Shown piece by piece: positions 16,929 through 26,384 of a stretch of 64,000 bases of DNA (positions are counted from its first letter, which is position 1; each line of letters opens with the position of its first letter). This DNA is from Bradyrhizobium prioriisuperbiae. GTDB lineage: Bacteria; Pseudomonadota; Alphaproteobacteria; Rhizobiales; Xanthobacteraceae. Position numbers and translations under genes: made by a program. The notes under the pieces were generated by a model. That model was given only the letters and a program-made list of their open reading frames with translations. It made no database searches and had not been told where the DNA came from. The stretch lies in contig NZ_CP135921.1 in assembly GCF_032397745.1 (NCBI RefSeq), forward strand, positions 2,108,001 through 2,172,000, read 5' to 3'.

Positions 16929-18097
16929 CCTCGCCCATCAGCATCGACGTCCAGCAGCTGCCGCATGGCCAGGATCTCCCGCTGCCCACCTACCAGACCG
17001 CACATGCGGCCGGCCTCGACCTGCTCGCCGCGGTTCCCGCGGATGCGCCGGTGGTGCTTGCACCGGGACAGCGCGCGCTGATTCCCACCGGACTCGCCGT
17101 TGCGCTGCCACCCGGATTCGAAGCACAGGTGCGGCCGCGCTCTGGCCTCGCCGTCAAGCACGGCATCACGGTGCTGAATTCGCCGGGCACCATCGACGCC
17201 GACTACCGCGGCGAGATCGGCGTGCCGCTGATCAATCATGGCGACGTTCCCTTCACCGTGCGCCGTGGTGAACGCATCGCCCAGATGATCGTCGCACCGG
17301 TGGTGCAAGCGGCATGGGTGCCCGTGACCTCGCTGTCGTCGACCGAGCGCGGCAGCGGCGGATTCGGGTCCACCGGACGGTCGTCAATGACACGTGCAAC
17401 GCTGCTGAACGATCTTGCCGAACGCATTACGCGTCTCGCACCCGGGATGCCGATTCGCGTCGCCATCGACGGACGGACCGCCGCCGGCAAGACCACTCTG
17501 GCGGACGAACTTGCCGTCGCGATCAGCCGCAGCGGCCGGGAGGTGATTCGCACCTCGATCGACGGCTTTCACCGGCCGAAGGCGGAACGTTATGCCCGCG
17601 GGCGCACGTCCGCTGAAGGCTACTACCACGACGCACGTGATCTCAAGGCCATCATAGCCCTGCTGCTGGCCCCGCTGGGCCCGGGTGGAGATCGGCACTA
17701 TCGCACGGCGTCATTCGACCTGGAGAACGATTGCCCGATCGCGCAGGACGCGCTGTCGGCATCCGCCGACGCCATCCTGATCGTCGACGGCACGTTCCTG
17801 CAGCGGCCGGAGTTGCGCGACGGCTTCGACCTGACGATTTTTGTCGAAACCTCCGAGCGCACCTCCGAACAGAGGGGCGTCAACCGCGATGCCGATCGTC
17901 TCGGCGGCATGGCGGCGGCGGGCCAGCTCTACGCGAATCGGTATAAGCCTGCCTTCGTCCTGTACGAGCAGCTCTGCAAACCGGCCGATAGGGCGGATGT
18001 GATTCTGGACAACGACGACCTTGAGCGGCCTCTGATGCGAATCCGTCCGGACGGACGGCTGTCGGCCAGCGCATACGCGCTCCCACGGAAACCATAG
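16925..18097 (+). CDS. dut: dUTPase fused to a uridine-kinase-like P-loop domain
   Basis: A 390-residue two-domain protein. Residues 1-152 are a complete trimeric dUTPase that hydrolyses dUTP to dUMP, with motifs AGLDLLA (29), PRSGLA (71), [10 protein letters not shown] (88), ERIAQMIV (116) and [10 protein letters not shown] (142). Instead of ending after GSTGR, the frame runs on through Ser-Ser-Met155 into about 235 residues resembling uridine/cytidine kinases: Walker A GRTAAGKT (183-190), then [17 protein letters not shown] and [12 protein letters not shown] codons at 17387 could mark an old second gene start, but no stop separates the parts. Fusion partner function is inferred. The start overlaps coaBC (ATGA). 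Confidence 0.88.
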   Translation: MTSPISIDVQQLPHGQDLPLPTYQTAHAAGLDLLAAVPADAPVVLAPGQRALIPTGLAVALPPGFEAQVRPRSGLAVKHGITVLNSPGTIDADYRGEIGVPLINHGDVPFTVRRGERIAQMIVAPVVQAAWVPVTSLSSTERGSGGFGSTGRSSMTRATLLNDLAERITRLAPGMPIRVAIDGRTAAGKTTLADELAVAISRSGREVIRTSIDGFHRPKAERYARGRTSAEGYYHDARDLKAIIALLLAPLGPGGDRHYRTASFDLENDCPIAQDALSASADAILIVDGTFLQRPELRDGFDLTIFVETSERTSEQRGVNRDADRLGGMAAAGQLYANRYKPAFVLYEQLCKPADRADVILDNDDLERPLMRIRPDGRLSASAYALPRKP

Positions 18098-18401
18098 GTT
18101 CCACCGCCGTTCGCAACATCTAGTGGTCGCGCGCCATCGGTGGCCAAATGCTGCGATGGCCAAATTTCGCCGGCACTCAATTTCAGCGGCTGCGACCACG
18201 TTCACGGTCTGGACTCTTACCCGTCGAGTCCCCTTGAGGATATTGTGAAACGATTCGCGAACGGTGGAGCGGACACCGCGCGAACGAAATTGCGAACTTC
18301 GCCGCGTGAAACCCGCGCGGCCGTGTGGAATTCGACGCCGGATCACGGACAATCGGTCGCCCGCCTTCGACCGGCGACCGTGATTGCGGCAGGGGCAGAT
18401 C
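18098..18401. other. 304-base intergenic region
   Basis: No gene is visible. Two direct copies of TGGCCAAAT (18141-18149 and 18157-18165, 16 bases apart) are the only repeated element. The divL promoter probably lies here, but no clear -35/-10 pair was recognised. Confidence 0.45.
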
Positions 18402-20906
18402 ATGTCGGGCGTGGTCAGGGCGATACGTCGGACCTTGATGACGGGCACCGCGCTTGTGCGCGGTGGTCTCTGCGCCGCGCTGTGCGCGACGTCTGCACTG
18501 GCCGACAGCGGCAGGCCCTCGCTGCTCTCCCTGGAAGACATCTTCACCCTCAGCCAGCAGGAAACCGCGGCCCTGGCCGTGGCCGCAGCGATCCTCGGCT
18601 TCACCGTGGTCGCGACCATCCTGCTGATGCGCACGCGGGTGCGCGCATCGCGCGTCGAAACCCGGCTGCGCGCCGACGTGCGCGGGCTGCAGGCCGAGAC
18701 CGACAGCCTGCGCGCACTGCTGTTCACCGAACCGCAGGTGCTGATCTCCTGGCCGGCAGCGGGCACCCGCCCTGATATCAGCGGTGATCTCGCCTTGCTG
18801 CTGCCGCAGACCGCCCAGCAATCGCCGCAGCGCGTGCTGGCGTTCGGCACCTGGCTGCAGCCCGAGCAGGCGCTGAAGATGGATCACGCCGTCGACGCGC
18901 TGCGCGCTGACGGCACGAGTTTCACCCTGCAATTGACCACATCGGCGGGACGGTCGATCGAGGCGCTGGGACGGGCGATCGGCGGCCAGGCCATCGTTCG
19001 CCTGCGCGAATTGAGCGGCGTGCGCCGCGAACTCGCGGAAATGACCCTGCGCCACCGCGACCTGCAGGAGGAGACCGGGACACTGCGGGCCTTCGCCGCC
19101 GCCCTGCCATGGCCGGTGTGGGCGCGCCGCGATGACGGCACGCTGGCGTTCGCCAATGCCGCCTATGCGCAGGCGACCGAGGCGACCGACGTCACCGACG
19201 CGGTCGGCCGTAACCTGGAACTGCTGGACAGCGGCGACCGGCAGGACATGACGCGGGCACTGAGCGAGACCGCGAACTTCAACGCGCGGCTGCCAATCGT
19301 GATCGGCGGCCAGCGGCGGATGTTCGACGTGCGCGCGCAGCGCGTCGCCGGTGGCACCGCCGGCGTCGCAGTCGATGCCAGCGAAGCGGCCATGCTGACC
19401 GACGCGCTGGAGCGCATGGCGGAGGCGCATCGCCGCACGCTCGATCAGCTCTCCTCCGGGGTCGCCGTGTTCGACGGCCAGCGCCGGCTGGCGTTCTACA
19501 ACGACTCCTACCGGCGGCTGTGGAACCTGGACCCCGCGTTCCTCGACAGCAATCCCGACGATTCCAGCGTGCTCGACCGGCTGCGCGCGGCCCGCAAGAT
19601 CCCGGAGCAGCCGGACTTCCGGCAATGGAAGAACAAGCTGCATGAGGCCTATCGCGCGGTCGAGACCGCCAAGGACGTCTGGTATCTGCCCGACGGCCGC
19701 GCGCTGAGTGTGGTGACCACGCCCAATCCGGAGGGCGGCGTCACTTATCTGTTCGACGACGTCACCGAAAGCCTCAAGCTCGCGCGCGAATTCGACGGAC
19801 TGATCCGGGTCCAGCGCGAGACCCTCGATAATCTGGCGGAAGCGGTCGCGGTGTTCGGCAGCAACGGCCGGGCACAGCTGTTCAATCCATCGTTTGTGAA
19901 GATGTGGCAGCTGACGCCGGAGGCGATGGAGGCCCACCCGCACATCGAGACCGTGGAAGGCTGGTGCAAGCCGCTGTTCGACGATGCCACGACATGGCGC
20001 ACCATCCGTGCCGCCATCACCGGCATCGATGACCGCAAGCCGGTGCCGCTGAAACTGGAGCGCAAGGACGGCAGCGTGCTCGACTGCATGGCGATGCCGC
20101 TGCCCGACGGCGCCACCATGCTGACGTTCCAGGACGTCACCGACACCGTGAACGTGGAACGCGCGCTGCGCGAACGCAACGAGGCGCTGGAGACCGCCGA
20201 CCAGATGAAGGTCGACTTCGTCCACCACGTCTCCTACGAGCTGCGCTCGCCGCTCACCACCATCATCGGCTTCGCGCATTTCCTCAGCGATCCCGCCACC
20301 GGGCCACTCACCGTCAAGCAGGACGAATATCTCGGCTACATCACCTCATCGACCAATGCGCTGCTCGCGATCATCAACAACATCCTGGATCTCGCCACCA
20401 TCGACGCCGGCGCGATGACGCTCAATCTCGGCCCGGTCGACATTCGGCGCACCATCGAGGCCGCCGCCGAAGGCATCCAGGACCGACTGGCGCGCGACCA
20501 CATCAAGCTCGAAATCGATGCCGATCCCGGCATCGGCCAATTCGTCGCCGATGAGCGGCGCATTGTGCAGGTGCTGTATAATCTGCTGGCCAATGCGGTG
20601 GGCTTCTCGCCGCAGGATGGTCTCATCACCATCAGCGCGCGCCGCAACACCGACAACGTCTCATTCACCGTCAGCGATTCCGGGCCCGGCATTCCACCCG
20701 ACGTCAAGGACAAGGTGTTCGACTGGTTTGAAAGTCACACCAACGGCTCGCGGCATCGCGGCGCGGGCCTCGGCCTGTCGCTGGTGCGCTCGTTCGTCGA
20801 ACTGCATGGCGGCAAGGTCCGGGTGGACTCCGTGGTCGGCAAGGGCACGTCGGTGACTTGCGATTTCCCAAGTGACCAGGCCGCGCACCGCACCGCCGCC
20901 GAATGA
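18402..20906 (+). CDS. divL: DivL-like sensor kinase with tyrosine in the H-box
   Basis: An 834-residue membrane signalling protein. The N-terminus has a signal or first membrane segment (RTLMTGTALVRGGLCAALC) and a second hydrophobic helix (AALAVAAAILGFTVVATILLM). PAS-type sensing regions follow at about 240-500 and 510-590. The H-box is HVSYELRSPLTTIIGF, with Tyr612 where His is normal, and the ATP-binding boxes NLLANAV, SDSGPGIP and GAGLGLSL are intact. Tyrosine here is the hallmark of Caulobacter DivL, which modulates the CckA-CtrA cell-cycle pathway. The location before tsaE also matches. ATG 18402 follows GGCAGGGGC. Confidence 0.9.
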   Translation: MSGVVRAIRRTLMTGTALVRGGLCAALCATSALADSGRPSLLSLEDIFTLSQQETAALAVAAAILGFTVVATILLMRTRVRASRVETRLRADVRGLQAETDSLRALLFTEPQVLISWPAAGTRPDISGDLALLLPQTAQQSPQRVLAFGTWLQPEQALKMDHAVDALRADGTSFTLQLTTSAGRSIEALGRAIGGQAIVRLRELSGVRRELAEMTLRHRDLQEETGTLRAFAAALPWPVWARRDDGTLAFANAAYAQATEATDVTDAVGRNLELLDSGDRQDMTRALSETANFNARLPIVIGGQRRMFDVRAQRVAGGTAGVAVDASEAAMLTDALERMAEAHRRTLDQLSSGVAVFDGQRRLAFYNDSYRRLWNLDPAFLDSNPDDSSVLDRLRAARKIPEQPDFRQWKNKLHEAYRAVETAKDVWYLPDGRALSVVTTPNPEGGVTYLFDDVTESLKLAREFDGLIRVQRETLDNLAEAVAVFGSNGRAQLFNPSFVKMWQLTPEAMEAHPHIETVEGWCKPLFDDATTWRTIRAAITGIDDRKPVPLKLERKDGSVLDCMAMPLPDGATMLTFQDVTDTVNVERALRERNEALETADQMKVDFVHHVSYELRSPLTTIIGFAHFLSDPATGPLTVKQDEYLGYITSSTNALLAIINNILDLATIDAGAMTLNLGPVDIRRTIEAAAEGIQDRLARDHIKLEIDADPGIGQFVADERRIVQVLYNLLANAVGFSPQDGLITISARRNTDNVSFTVSDSGPGIPPDVKDKVFDWFESHTNGSRHRGAGLGLSLVRSFVELHGGKVRVDSVVGKGTSVTCDFPSDQAAHRTAAE

Positions 20907-22438
20907 CATCGCCAGCCACATTCTCGCTCGCTCTCGCCAACGAAACGGCCACCGCGCACCTGATGGCCGATCTGGCGCTGCTGATCGGGCCGGGCGACGT
21001 CATCACCCTGACCGGCGATCTCGGCGCCGGCAAAACCGCGGCCGCCCGCGCATTGATCCGTTATCTCGCCGGCGACGAGACGCTGGAGGTCCCGAGCCCG
21101 TCCTTCACGCTGGCCCAGGGCTATGAGCTTCCCGCCTATCCGGTGCTGCACGTCGATCTCTACCGCGTCAACGATCCCAATGAGCTCGAGGAGATCGGCC
21201 TGGTGCCGCTGCCCGATGGCGTGGTGGCGCTGATCGAATGGCCGGAGCGCGCCGGCAACCAGCTGCCCGAGGACCGCATCGACATCACGCTGAGTCATCG
21301 CCCGGCGCTGGGATCGAACGCCCGCGCCGCGGAAATCACCGGCCATGGCCGCGCCGCGGCGCAGGTGGCGCGGCTGGAAAGCCTGCGGCAGTTCCTCGAT
21401 CTCGCCGGCTACATGACCGCGCATCGCGTGCGCATGCCCGGCGACGCCTCGACGCGCAGTTACGCGCGCCTTGTCCGCGACGCCGATGACGGCGGCGGCA
21501 CCAGCATCCTGATGAATTCACCGCAGCGTCCCGACGGCGCCGCGATCTATGGCGGCAAGTCCTACAGCGCGGCCGTTCATCTCGCCGAAAACGTCAAGCC
21601 GTTCGTCGCCATCGCCAATGGCTTGCGCGCCAACGGCATCTCGGCGCCGGCGATCCATCACGCCGATCTCGAAGCGGGCTTTCTCATCACCGAGGATTTC
21701 GGCAGCACGGGCTTTATCGACGGCACGCCGCCGGCTCCGATCGCCGAACGTTATCAGGCGGCCGCCGACCTGCTGGCGAAACTGCATCGCGAGACGCTGC
21801 CGGACACCCTGCCGCTGGTGCCGCAACGCGACTATCCGATTCCGACCTTCGATGTCGACGCCATGCTGGTCGAGATCGGCCTGATGCTGGAATGGTATCT
21901 GCCGGACCGCGACGTCCGACTGAGTGAGCCGCTGCGCGCTGAATTCATCACGATGTGGCGCGAGTTGCTGGCGCGTCCGGTGCTGTCACGCAAGACATGG
22001 ATGCTGCGCGACTATCATTCGCCGAACCTGATCTGGCTCGACGACCGCCAGGACATCGCCAAAGTCGGCGTGATCGATTTCCAGGACACCGTGCTCGGGC
22101 CGCCGGCTTACGACATGGTGTCGCTGGCGCAGGATGCGCGCATTGACATTCCCGACGAATTGGAGATCGCGCTGCTGACCCGTTATGCCAAGGCCCGCCG
22201 CGAAACGGACTCCAGCTTCGATCCGCCGGCGTTTGTCGAGAGCTATGCCATCATGTCGGCGCAGCGCAACACCCGCCTGCTCGGCACCTTTGCGCGGCTG
22301 AACCGCCGCGACGGCAAGCCGCATTATCTCAAGCACCAGCCCCGGATCTGGACGTATCTGAACCGTTCGCTGGCCCATCCGGCCTTGGCGACGCTACGCG
22401 CCTGGTATGAGGCCCACGTTCCGCCGCCCAAGACCTGA
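20903..22438 (+). CDS. tsaE: TsaE-AmgK fusion: tRNA t6A ATPase plus sugar kinase
   Basis: A 511-residue fusion. Residues 1-150 are TsaE, the ATPase of the tRNA threonylcarbamoyladenosine complex (Walker A GDLGAGKTAAAR, then LEVPSPSFTLAQGY and HVDLYR). Residues about 165-511 are an aminoglycoside-phosphotransferase-fold kinase (SRKTWMLRDYHSPNLIWL, GVIDFQDTVLGPPAYD) matching AmgK, which phosphorylates MurNAc/GlcNAc at the anomeric position in peptidoglycan recycling. Such fusions are known in Rhizobiales. The start overlaps divL by four bases, and murU, the next step for AmgK's product, follows nearby. Confidence 0.92.
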   Translation: MTSPATFSLALANETATAHLMADLALLIGPGDVITLTGDLGAGKTAAARALIRYLAGDETLEVPSPSFTLAQGYELPAYPVLHVDLYRVNDPNELEEIGLVPLPDGVVALIEWPERAGNQLPEDRIDITLSHRPALGSNARAAEITGHGRAAAQVARLESLRQFLDLAGYMTAHRVRMPGDASTRSYARLVRDADDGGGTSILMNSPQRPDGAAIYGGKSYSAAVHLAENVKPFVAIANGLRANGISAPAIHHADLEAGFLITEDFGSTGFIDGTPPAPIAERYQAAADLLAKLHRETLPDTLPLVPQRDYPIPTFDVDAMLVEIGLMLEWYLPDRDVRLSEPLRAEFITMWRELLARPVLSRKTWMLRDYHSPNLIWLDDRQDIAKVGVIDFQDTVLGPPAYDMVSLAQDARIDIPDELEIALLTRYAKARRETDSSFDPPAFVESYAIMSAQRNTRLLGTFARLNRRDGKPHYLKHQPRIWTYLNRSLAHPALATLRAWYEAHVPPPKT

Positions 22439-22561
22439 GTTTTTCAAGGCCTAAACATGCGCGGCATCAGGCCGCCATTTACCGCTTGTTTACCTCGTAT
22501 TAGCCACTGCGACCTACTGTCGGCCCGACGACCTGAGACCGGTTGTCCGACGGGAGCGACG

Positions 22562-22885
22562 ATGATGGCAGAACGCCGCAGTGGCGAGCGAGTGAGTTTC
22601 GAGCGCGGCTTTTCCGCGCACATGATGGGCATCGACGGCACCTGGCGCCGCAACTGCATGATGGAAGACGTGTCCGAGACCGGCGCGAAACTGACCGTCG
22701 AAGGCTCCGTCGAAGGTTTGAACCTGAAAGAATTTTTCCTGCTGCTGTCGTCGACCGGACTGGCCTACCGCCGCTGCGAGTTGTCGTGGGTCAATGGCGA
22801 CCAGATCGGTGTCACGTTTCTGAAACAAGTCGACAAGAAGAAGCGCCCGAGCCGCCGCAACAGCAACCAGACTGTTGACGGCTGA
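22562..22885 (+). CDS. PilZ-domain protein, probable c-di-GMP receptor
   Basis: A 107-residue single-domain PilZ protein. The two c-di-GMP-binding motifs are visible: RxxxR in ERRSGER and DxSxxG in EDVSETGAKLTV. GVTFLKQ closes the barrel, followed by a Lys/Arg-rich tail. ATG at 22562 follows GGGAGCGACG; an upstream in-frame start at 22457 would add low-quality sequence. Single PilZ proteins usually relay c-di-GMP to motility or polysaccharide systems; the target here is unknown. Confidence 0.85.
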   Translation: MMAERRSGERVSFERGFSAHMMGIDGTWRRNCMMEDVSETGAKLTVEGSVEGLNLKEFFLLLSSTGLAYRRCELSWVNGDQIGVTFLKQVDKKKRPSRRNSNQTVDG

Positions 22886-23050
22886 TCGCGCCCGACCTCG
22901 CGTCGCACATCCGTCACGTTCGATATTTACAGCTGGCGGCGAAACGAATCGTCGGCAGTGCGCGTTGTTGGGACGCTGGCCGCGGCCACATTCGATGCTA
23001 AAATCATGCTAAGATCGCTTTTGAGATAATTGAGCCGAGACCATTTCGAG

Positions 23051-23773
23051 ATGTCCGAGAAGCCCACCACCGCCATGGTTCTTGCCGCCGGCCTCGGCGT
23101 GCGGATGCGGCCGCTGACAGACCGGATGCCGAAACCGCTGGTGCAGGTCGCGGGCAAACCGCTGCTCGATCATGTGCTCGACAAGCTCGCGGATGTGGGT
23201 GTGCGCAAGGCCGTGGTCAACGTGCATTACCTGCCGGACCAAATCATCGCTCATGTGGCCGATCGTCAGCACCCGCAGGTGGTGATCTCCGATGAGCGCG
23301 ACGTCATTCTCGGCACCGGTGGCGCCGTGGTGAAGGCGTTGCCTCTGCTCGGCGATAAGCCGTTCTTCCATCTCAATGCCGACACCATGTGGATCGACGG
23401 CGTGCAGCCCAACCTGGCGCGGCTGGCCGAACGCTTCGATCCCGCGCGCATGGACATCCTGCTGCTGATGGCGCCGACCACCGCCAGCATCGGTTATGAC
23501 GGCAGCGGCGACTTCGCGATGGCGCCGGACGGCGCGCTGCGCCGGCGCAAGGAAAACCAGGTGGTGCCGTTCGTCTATGCCGGCGCCGCGATCCTGTCGC
23601 CCGCATTGTTCACTGAGGCACCCGCGGGCGAGTTCTCGCTGAACCGGATCTTCGATCAGGCCAACGAACGCGAACGCCTGTTCGGCCTGCGCCTCGACGG
23701 CACCTGGATGCATGTCGGAACGCCCGCCGCGGTGGACGCGGCGGATGAGGCGTTTCTCGCCAGCGTGGCGTGA
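23051..23773 (+). CDS. murU: MurNAc-1-phosphate uridylyltransferase MurU
   Basis: A 240-residue nucleotidyltransferase. The signature is MVLAAGLGVRMRPLTDRMPKP, with LGTGGAVVKALPLLGD and FFHLNADTMWIDG. MurU converts MurNAc-1-phosphate to UDP-MurNAc, completing the recycling route started by AmgK in the preceding operon and bypassing fosfomycin-sensitive MurA. A general sugar nucleotidyltransferase is the alternative, but the AmgK neighbour supports MurU. ATG at 23051 follows GAGCCGAGA more distantly and gives family length. Confidence 0.88.
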   Translation: MSEKPTTAMVLAAGLGVRMRPLTDRMPKPLVQVAGKPLLDHVLDKLADVGVRKAVVNVHYLPDQIIAHVADRQHPQVVISDERDVILGTGGAVVKALPLLGDKPFFHLNADTMWIDGVQPNLARLAERFDPARMDILLLMAPTTASIGYDGSGDFAMAPDGALRRRKENQVVPFVYAGAAILSPALFTEAPAGEFSLNRIFDQANERERLFGLRLDGTWMHVGTPAAVDAADEAFLASVA

Positions 23774-23794
23774 GGGCGCGAGCCGGGCTTTCAT

Positions 23795-24391
23795 TCAAGG
23801 CCGACTGATTCTCTCATCTGACAATGCGATCGCCGCTTGCTGGACCGCGGCAGCAATCCGTGCGCCGAGCGCCTTCTCGGGAACAGCGCGCGCGAGCATT
23901 GCGCCGCCTGCCAGCAGTGCAAGCAACGTCCAGGCCTGCGCCTCCCGCTCCTTGCGTGTCCCATTCGGCAATCCCGCGGCGATCGCGGCAACCAGCGACA
24001 TCAGCTCCGTCTGATATGCCGTGCGGGTGGCGGGCTCGGCGCGCTCTACCTCCGCCGACAGCATCGGCAGGGTACAGGCTTCGGCCAGATCACAGGTTCG
24101 CTTCGGCCCAAGATAGATGCCCACGAAATCACGGATCCATCCGGACGTGCTGGTCGCGCGCAGCGCCTCGATCCCTTCCCGCAGGTCCTGCAGACCTGCG
24201 ACAACCGCGGCTTGGAATGCATCGGCCTTCGACTTGAAGTGGCCGTAGAACGCGCCGTGGGTGACGCTGGCCTCCTGCGCCAGGCCGTCGACCCCGATGC
24301 CGCCATATCCGAGCTTGCGAAAGCCCCGCCCGGCGGCAGCAACAATCCGCGCCCGGCTCTCCTGCTTGTGTCCCGCGCCGTAGCGTGCCAT
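23795..24391 (-). CDS. TetR-family transcriptional repressor
   Basis: A 198-residue TetR regulator. The N-terminal helix-turn-helix (residues about 10-55) has SRARIVAAAGRGFRKLGYGG and SVTHGAFYGHFKSKADAF. The variable C-terminal domain, which binds the effector, has no recognised ligand. It is divergent from a VOC-superfamily gene, and two near-identical 12-base palindromes lie just in front of it, so it probably represses itself and the neighbour. Confidence 0.92.
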   Translation of the reverse strand: MARYGAGHKQESRARIVAAAGRGFRKLGYGGIGVDGLAQEASVTHGAFYGHFKSKADAFQAAVVAGLQDLREGIEALRATSTSGWIRDFVGIYLGPKRTCDLAEACTLPMLSAEVERAEPATRTAYQTELMSLVAAIAAGLPNGTRKEREAQAWTLLALLAGGAMLARAVPEKALGARIAAAVQQAAIALSDERISRP

Positions 24392-24405
24392 CTGCCCTCT
24401 TTATG

Positions 24406-24446
24406 TTACGATCGCAATTTAATTCTTGATGATATTGCGATCGTAA
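24406..24446. promoter_or_regulatory. TetR-type operator pair
   Basis: TTACGATCGCAAT (24406-24418) and ATTGCGATCGTAA (24434-24446) are perfect 13-base inverted copies separated by 15 bases. Each copy is itself a near-palindrome around CGATCG. The pair lies between the divergent TetR and VOC genes. Binding by the adjacent TetR protein is inferred from position and symmetry. Confidence 0.75.
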
Positions 24447-24504
24447 TGTAACCCTTGTCCGAGCGAAAGCGATCTGTCGCCGCGCGTCCGGAGGAGCACC
24501 CGCC

Positions 24505-24924
24505 ATGCAGCTCGCCAACTACCTGTTCTTCACCACCACCTGCGAACAGGCGCTGGGGTTTTATGAACGCTGCGGCCTCGGTCGGACGGTGGAAATCCTG
24601 CGCCATGGCGAAAACGGCATGCCCGTTCATAACGAGGCGATGCGCGGCAGGATCATGCATGCGCGGTTCGAAGGCCCTGGCGTGCTGTTCTTCGCCTCCG
24701 ACAATCACGACGCTGAGCCCATGCGCGGATCGGCGCACATCCTGATGATGGACGACCACACGCAGACGGACACGCTGTTCGGCAAGCTCGCCGATGGTGG
24801 CCGCATCACCACCCCGCTCGGGATGCAGCCATGGGGCGACTACTACGGCAAGCTGACCGACCGCTTCGGCGTACAGTGGATGCTCAATTGCGCGATCGCC
24901 TCGCGCCGCGACAGCACCGCGTAA
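24505..24924 (+). CDS. VOC-superfamily (PhnB/glyoxalase-like) protein
   Basis: A 139-residue protein of the PhnB-like branch of the vicinal-oxygen-chelate superfamily. LANYLFFTTTCEQALGFYERC begins the first beta-alpha module, and MQPWGDYYGKLTDRFGVQWML is the typical second-half signature. Such proteins include glyoxalases and antibiotic-binding proteins; no activity can be named. It is divergent from a TetR regulator whose operator lies in its promoter region, suggesting induction by an unknown compound. Confidence 0.85.
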   Translation: MQLANYLFFTTTCEQALGFYERCGLGRTVEILRHGENGMPVHNEAMRGRIMHARFEGPGVLFFASDNHDAEPMRGSAHILMMDDHTQTDTLFGKLADGGRITTPLGMQPWGDYYGKLTDRFGVQWMLNCAIASRRDSTA

Positions 24925-24944
24925 CGATCCGCATCCCCAACGCG

Positions 24945-26384
24945 TCAGCCCTGCACGAGCCCGTGGTACAGCGCCGCATACTGCCGTGCTGGCCGCTCCC
25001 AGCTGACATCGCTGCGCATGGCGCTGTGCTGCAGCCGCAACCAGACATCAGGGTCCTGCCAGGCGCGCAGCACACGCTCCAGTGTGTGGCGCAGCGCGTC
25101 GGTGGTGACCGGGGCGAACTGGAAACCGGTGGCCGCATCCGCGGCGAGTGCGGCTTCGTTCGCATCGATGACGGTGTCGGCAAGGCCACCGACGCGCGAG
25201 ACCACCGGCAGGGTGCCGTAGCGTAGCGCCGCGAGCTGGGTCAGCCCGCAGGGTTCGAACCGCGACGGCACCAAGAGCGCGTCGCTGCCGCCCTGGATCA
25301 GATGCGCCAGCGCTTCGTCATAACCGATCCGCACGCCGACCGTGCCGGGAAACGCGGCAGCAGCCTGCGTGAAGGCTACCTCGAGATTGCGATCGCCGGT
25401 GCCGAGCACGGCCAGCTGCGCACCGCTGGCTGCGAGCTCCGGGATCACCTCCGCGATCAGGTCGATGCCCTTCTGCCCGGTGAGACGACTGACTATGCCG
25501 AACAGCGGGCCTGCGGTATTTTGCTCAAGTGCGAACGCCGCACGCAGCGCCGTCTTGCTGGCGGCCTTGGCCGCAATCCGCGCGGCGTCATAAGGGGCCG
25601 GCAGATGCGGATCGGCGCCGGGATCCCAGACCTGGGTATCGATGCCGTTACAGATGCCGGTGAGGACGGAGGCCCGCGCCTGCAGCAGGCCATCGAGGCC
25701 CATGCCGCCCTCATGGGTCATGATCTCGGCCGCATAGGTCGGCGACACCGTGGTGATGGCGTCAGCGAAATGCAGACCGGCTTTCAGGAAGCCGACCTGA
25801 CCATAAAACTCCACGCCCTCCATCGCCATCATCGCGCCAGGCAATCCCAGCGCGCCGAAGATCGCCGGGTGGAACAGGCCCTGGAAGGCGAGGTTATGGA
25901 TGGTCTGGACCGTGCGCACCCGCGTGTTGCCCGCGGCGCGGATGTAGGCGGGCGCGAGGCCGGCCTGCCAGTCGTGCGCATGGACGATATCGGGGCGGAA
26001 GTCCGGCAGCAGCCCCTGGCCGATGGCTCCTGCGATCCGGCCGAGCGCGGCAAAACGACGCCAGTTGTCCGGCCAGTCCCGTCCCGCGGCGTCGACATAC
26101 GGATTGCCGCCCTGCCCATACAAATGCGGTGCATCCACCACCAGTAGGTCTAGCCCGGCGACCTCAGTGCGCAGCACGCGGGCCTCGGCGCCGAACAGAT
26201 CGGCTTCGCGATGAAGCGTCTGCGCGTTGCCGATTTTTTCCATCACCGACGGATAGCCGGGGATCAGCGAGCGCACGGTGAAACCTTCGCGCGCCAGCGC
26301 AAGCGGCAACGCACCGGCGACATCGGCGAGCCCGCCGGTCTTGACCAGCGGATAGATTTCGGACGCGACGGACAGAACTTTCAT
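24945..26384 (-). CDS. glgA: Glycogen synthase GlgA
   Basis: A 479-residue GT5 ADP-glucose glycosyltransferase that elongates glycogen. The N-terminal ADP-glucose loop is [16 protein letters not shown], and the C-terminal domain has [15 protein letters not shown] and [18 protein letters not shown]. It shares four bases with the end of glgC, so the two are co-translated. No glgB or glgP is present in this window. Confidence 0.95.
   Translation of the reverse strand: MKVLSVASEIYPLVKTGGLADVAGALPLALAREGFTVRSLIPGYPSVMEKIGNAQTLHREADLFGAEARVLRTEVAGLDLLVVDAPHLYGQGGNPYVDAAGRDWPDNWRRFAALGRIAGAIGQGLLPDFRPDIVHAHDWQAGLAPAYIRAAGNTRVRTVQTIHNLAFQGLFHPAIFGALGLPGAMMAMEGVEFYGQVGFLKAGLHFADAITTVSPTYAAEIMTHEGGMGLDGLLQARASVLTGICNGIDTQVWDPGADPHLPAPYDAARIAAKAASKTALRAAFALEQNTAGPLFGIVSRLTGQKGIDLIAEVIPELAASGAQLAVLGTGDRNLEVAFTQAAAAFPGTVGVRIGYDEALAHLIQGGSDALLVPSRFEPCGLTQLAALRYGTLPVVSRVGGLADTVIDANEAALAADAATGFQFAPVTTDALRHTLERVLRAWQDPDVWLRLQHSAMRSDVSWERPARQYAALYHGLVQG

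Noticed and set aside
18183..20279. A 698-codon open frame opposite divL
   Set aside because: It is antisense to a gene with clear family motifs, shows no domain resemblance, and is Arg/His/Gln-rich as expected for the reverse strand of GC-rich genes.
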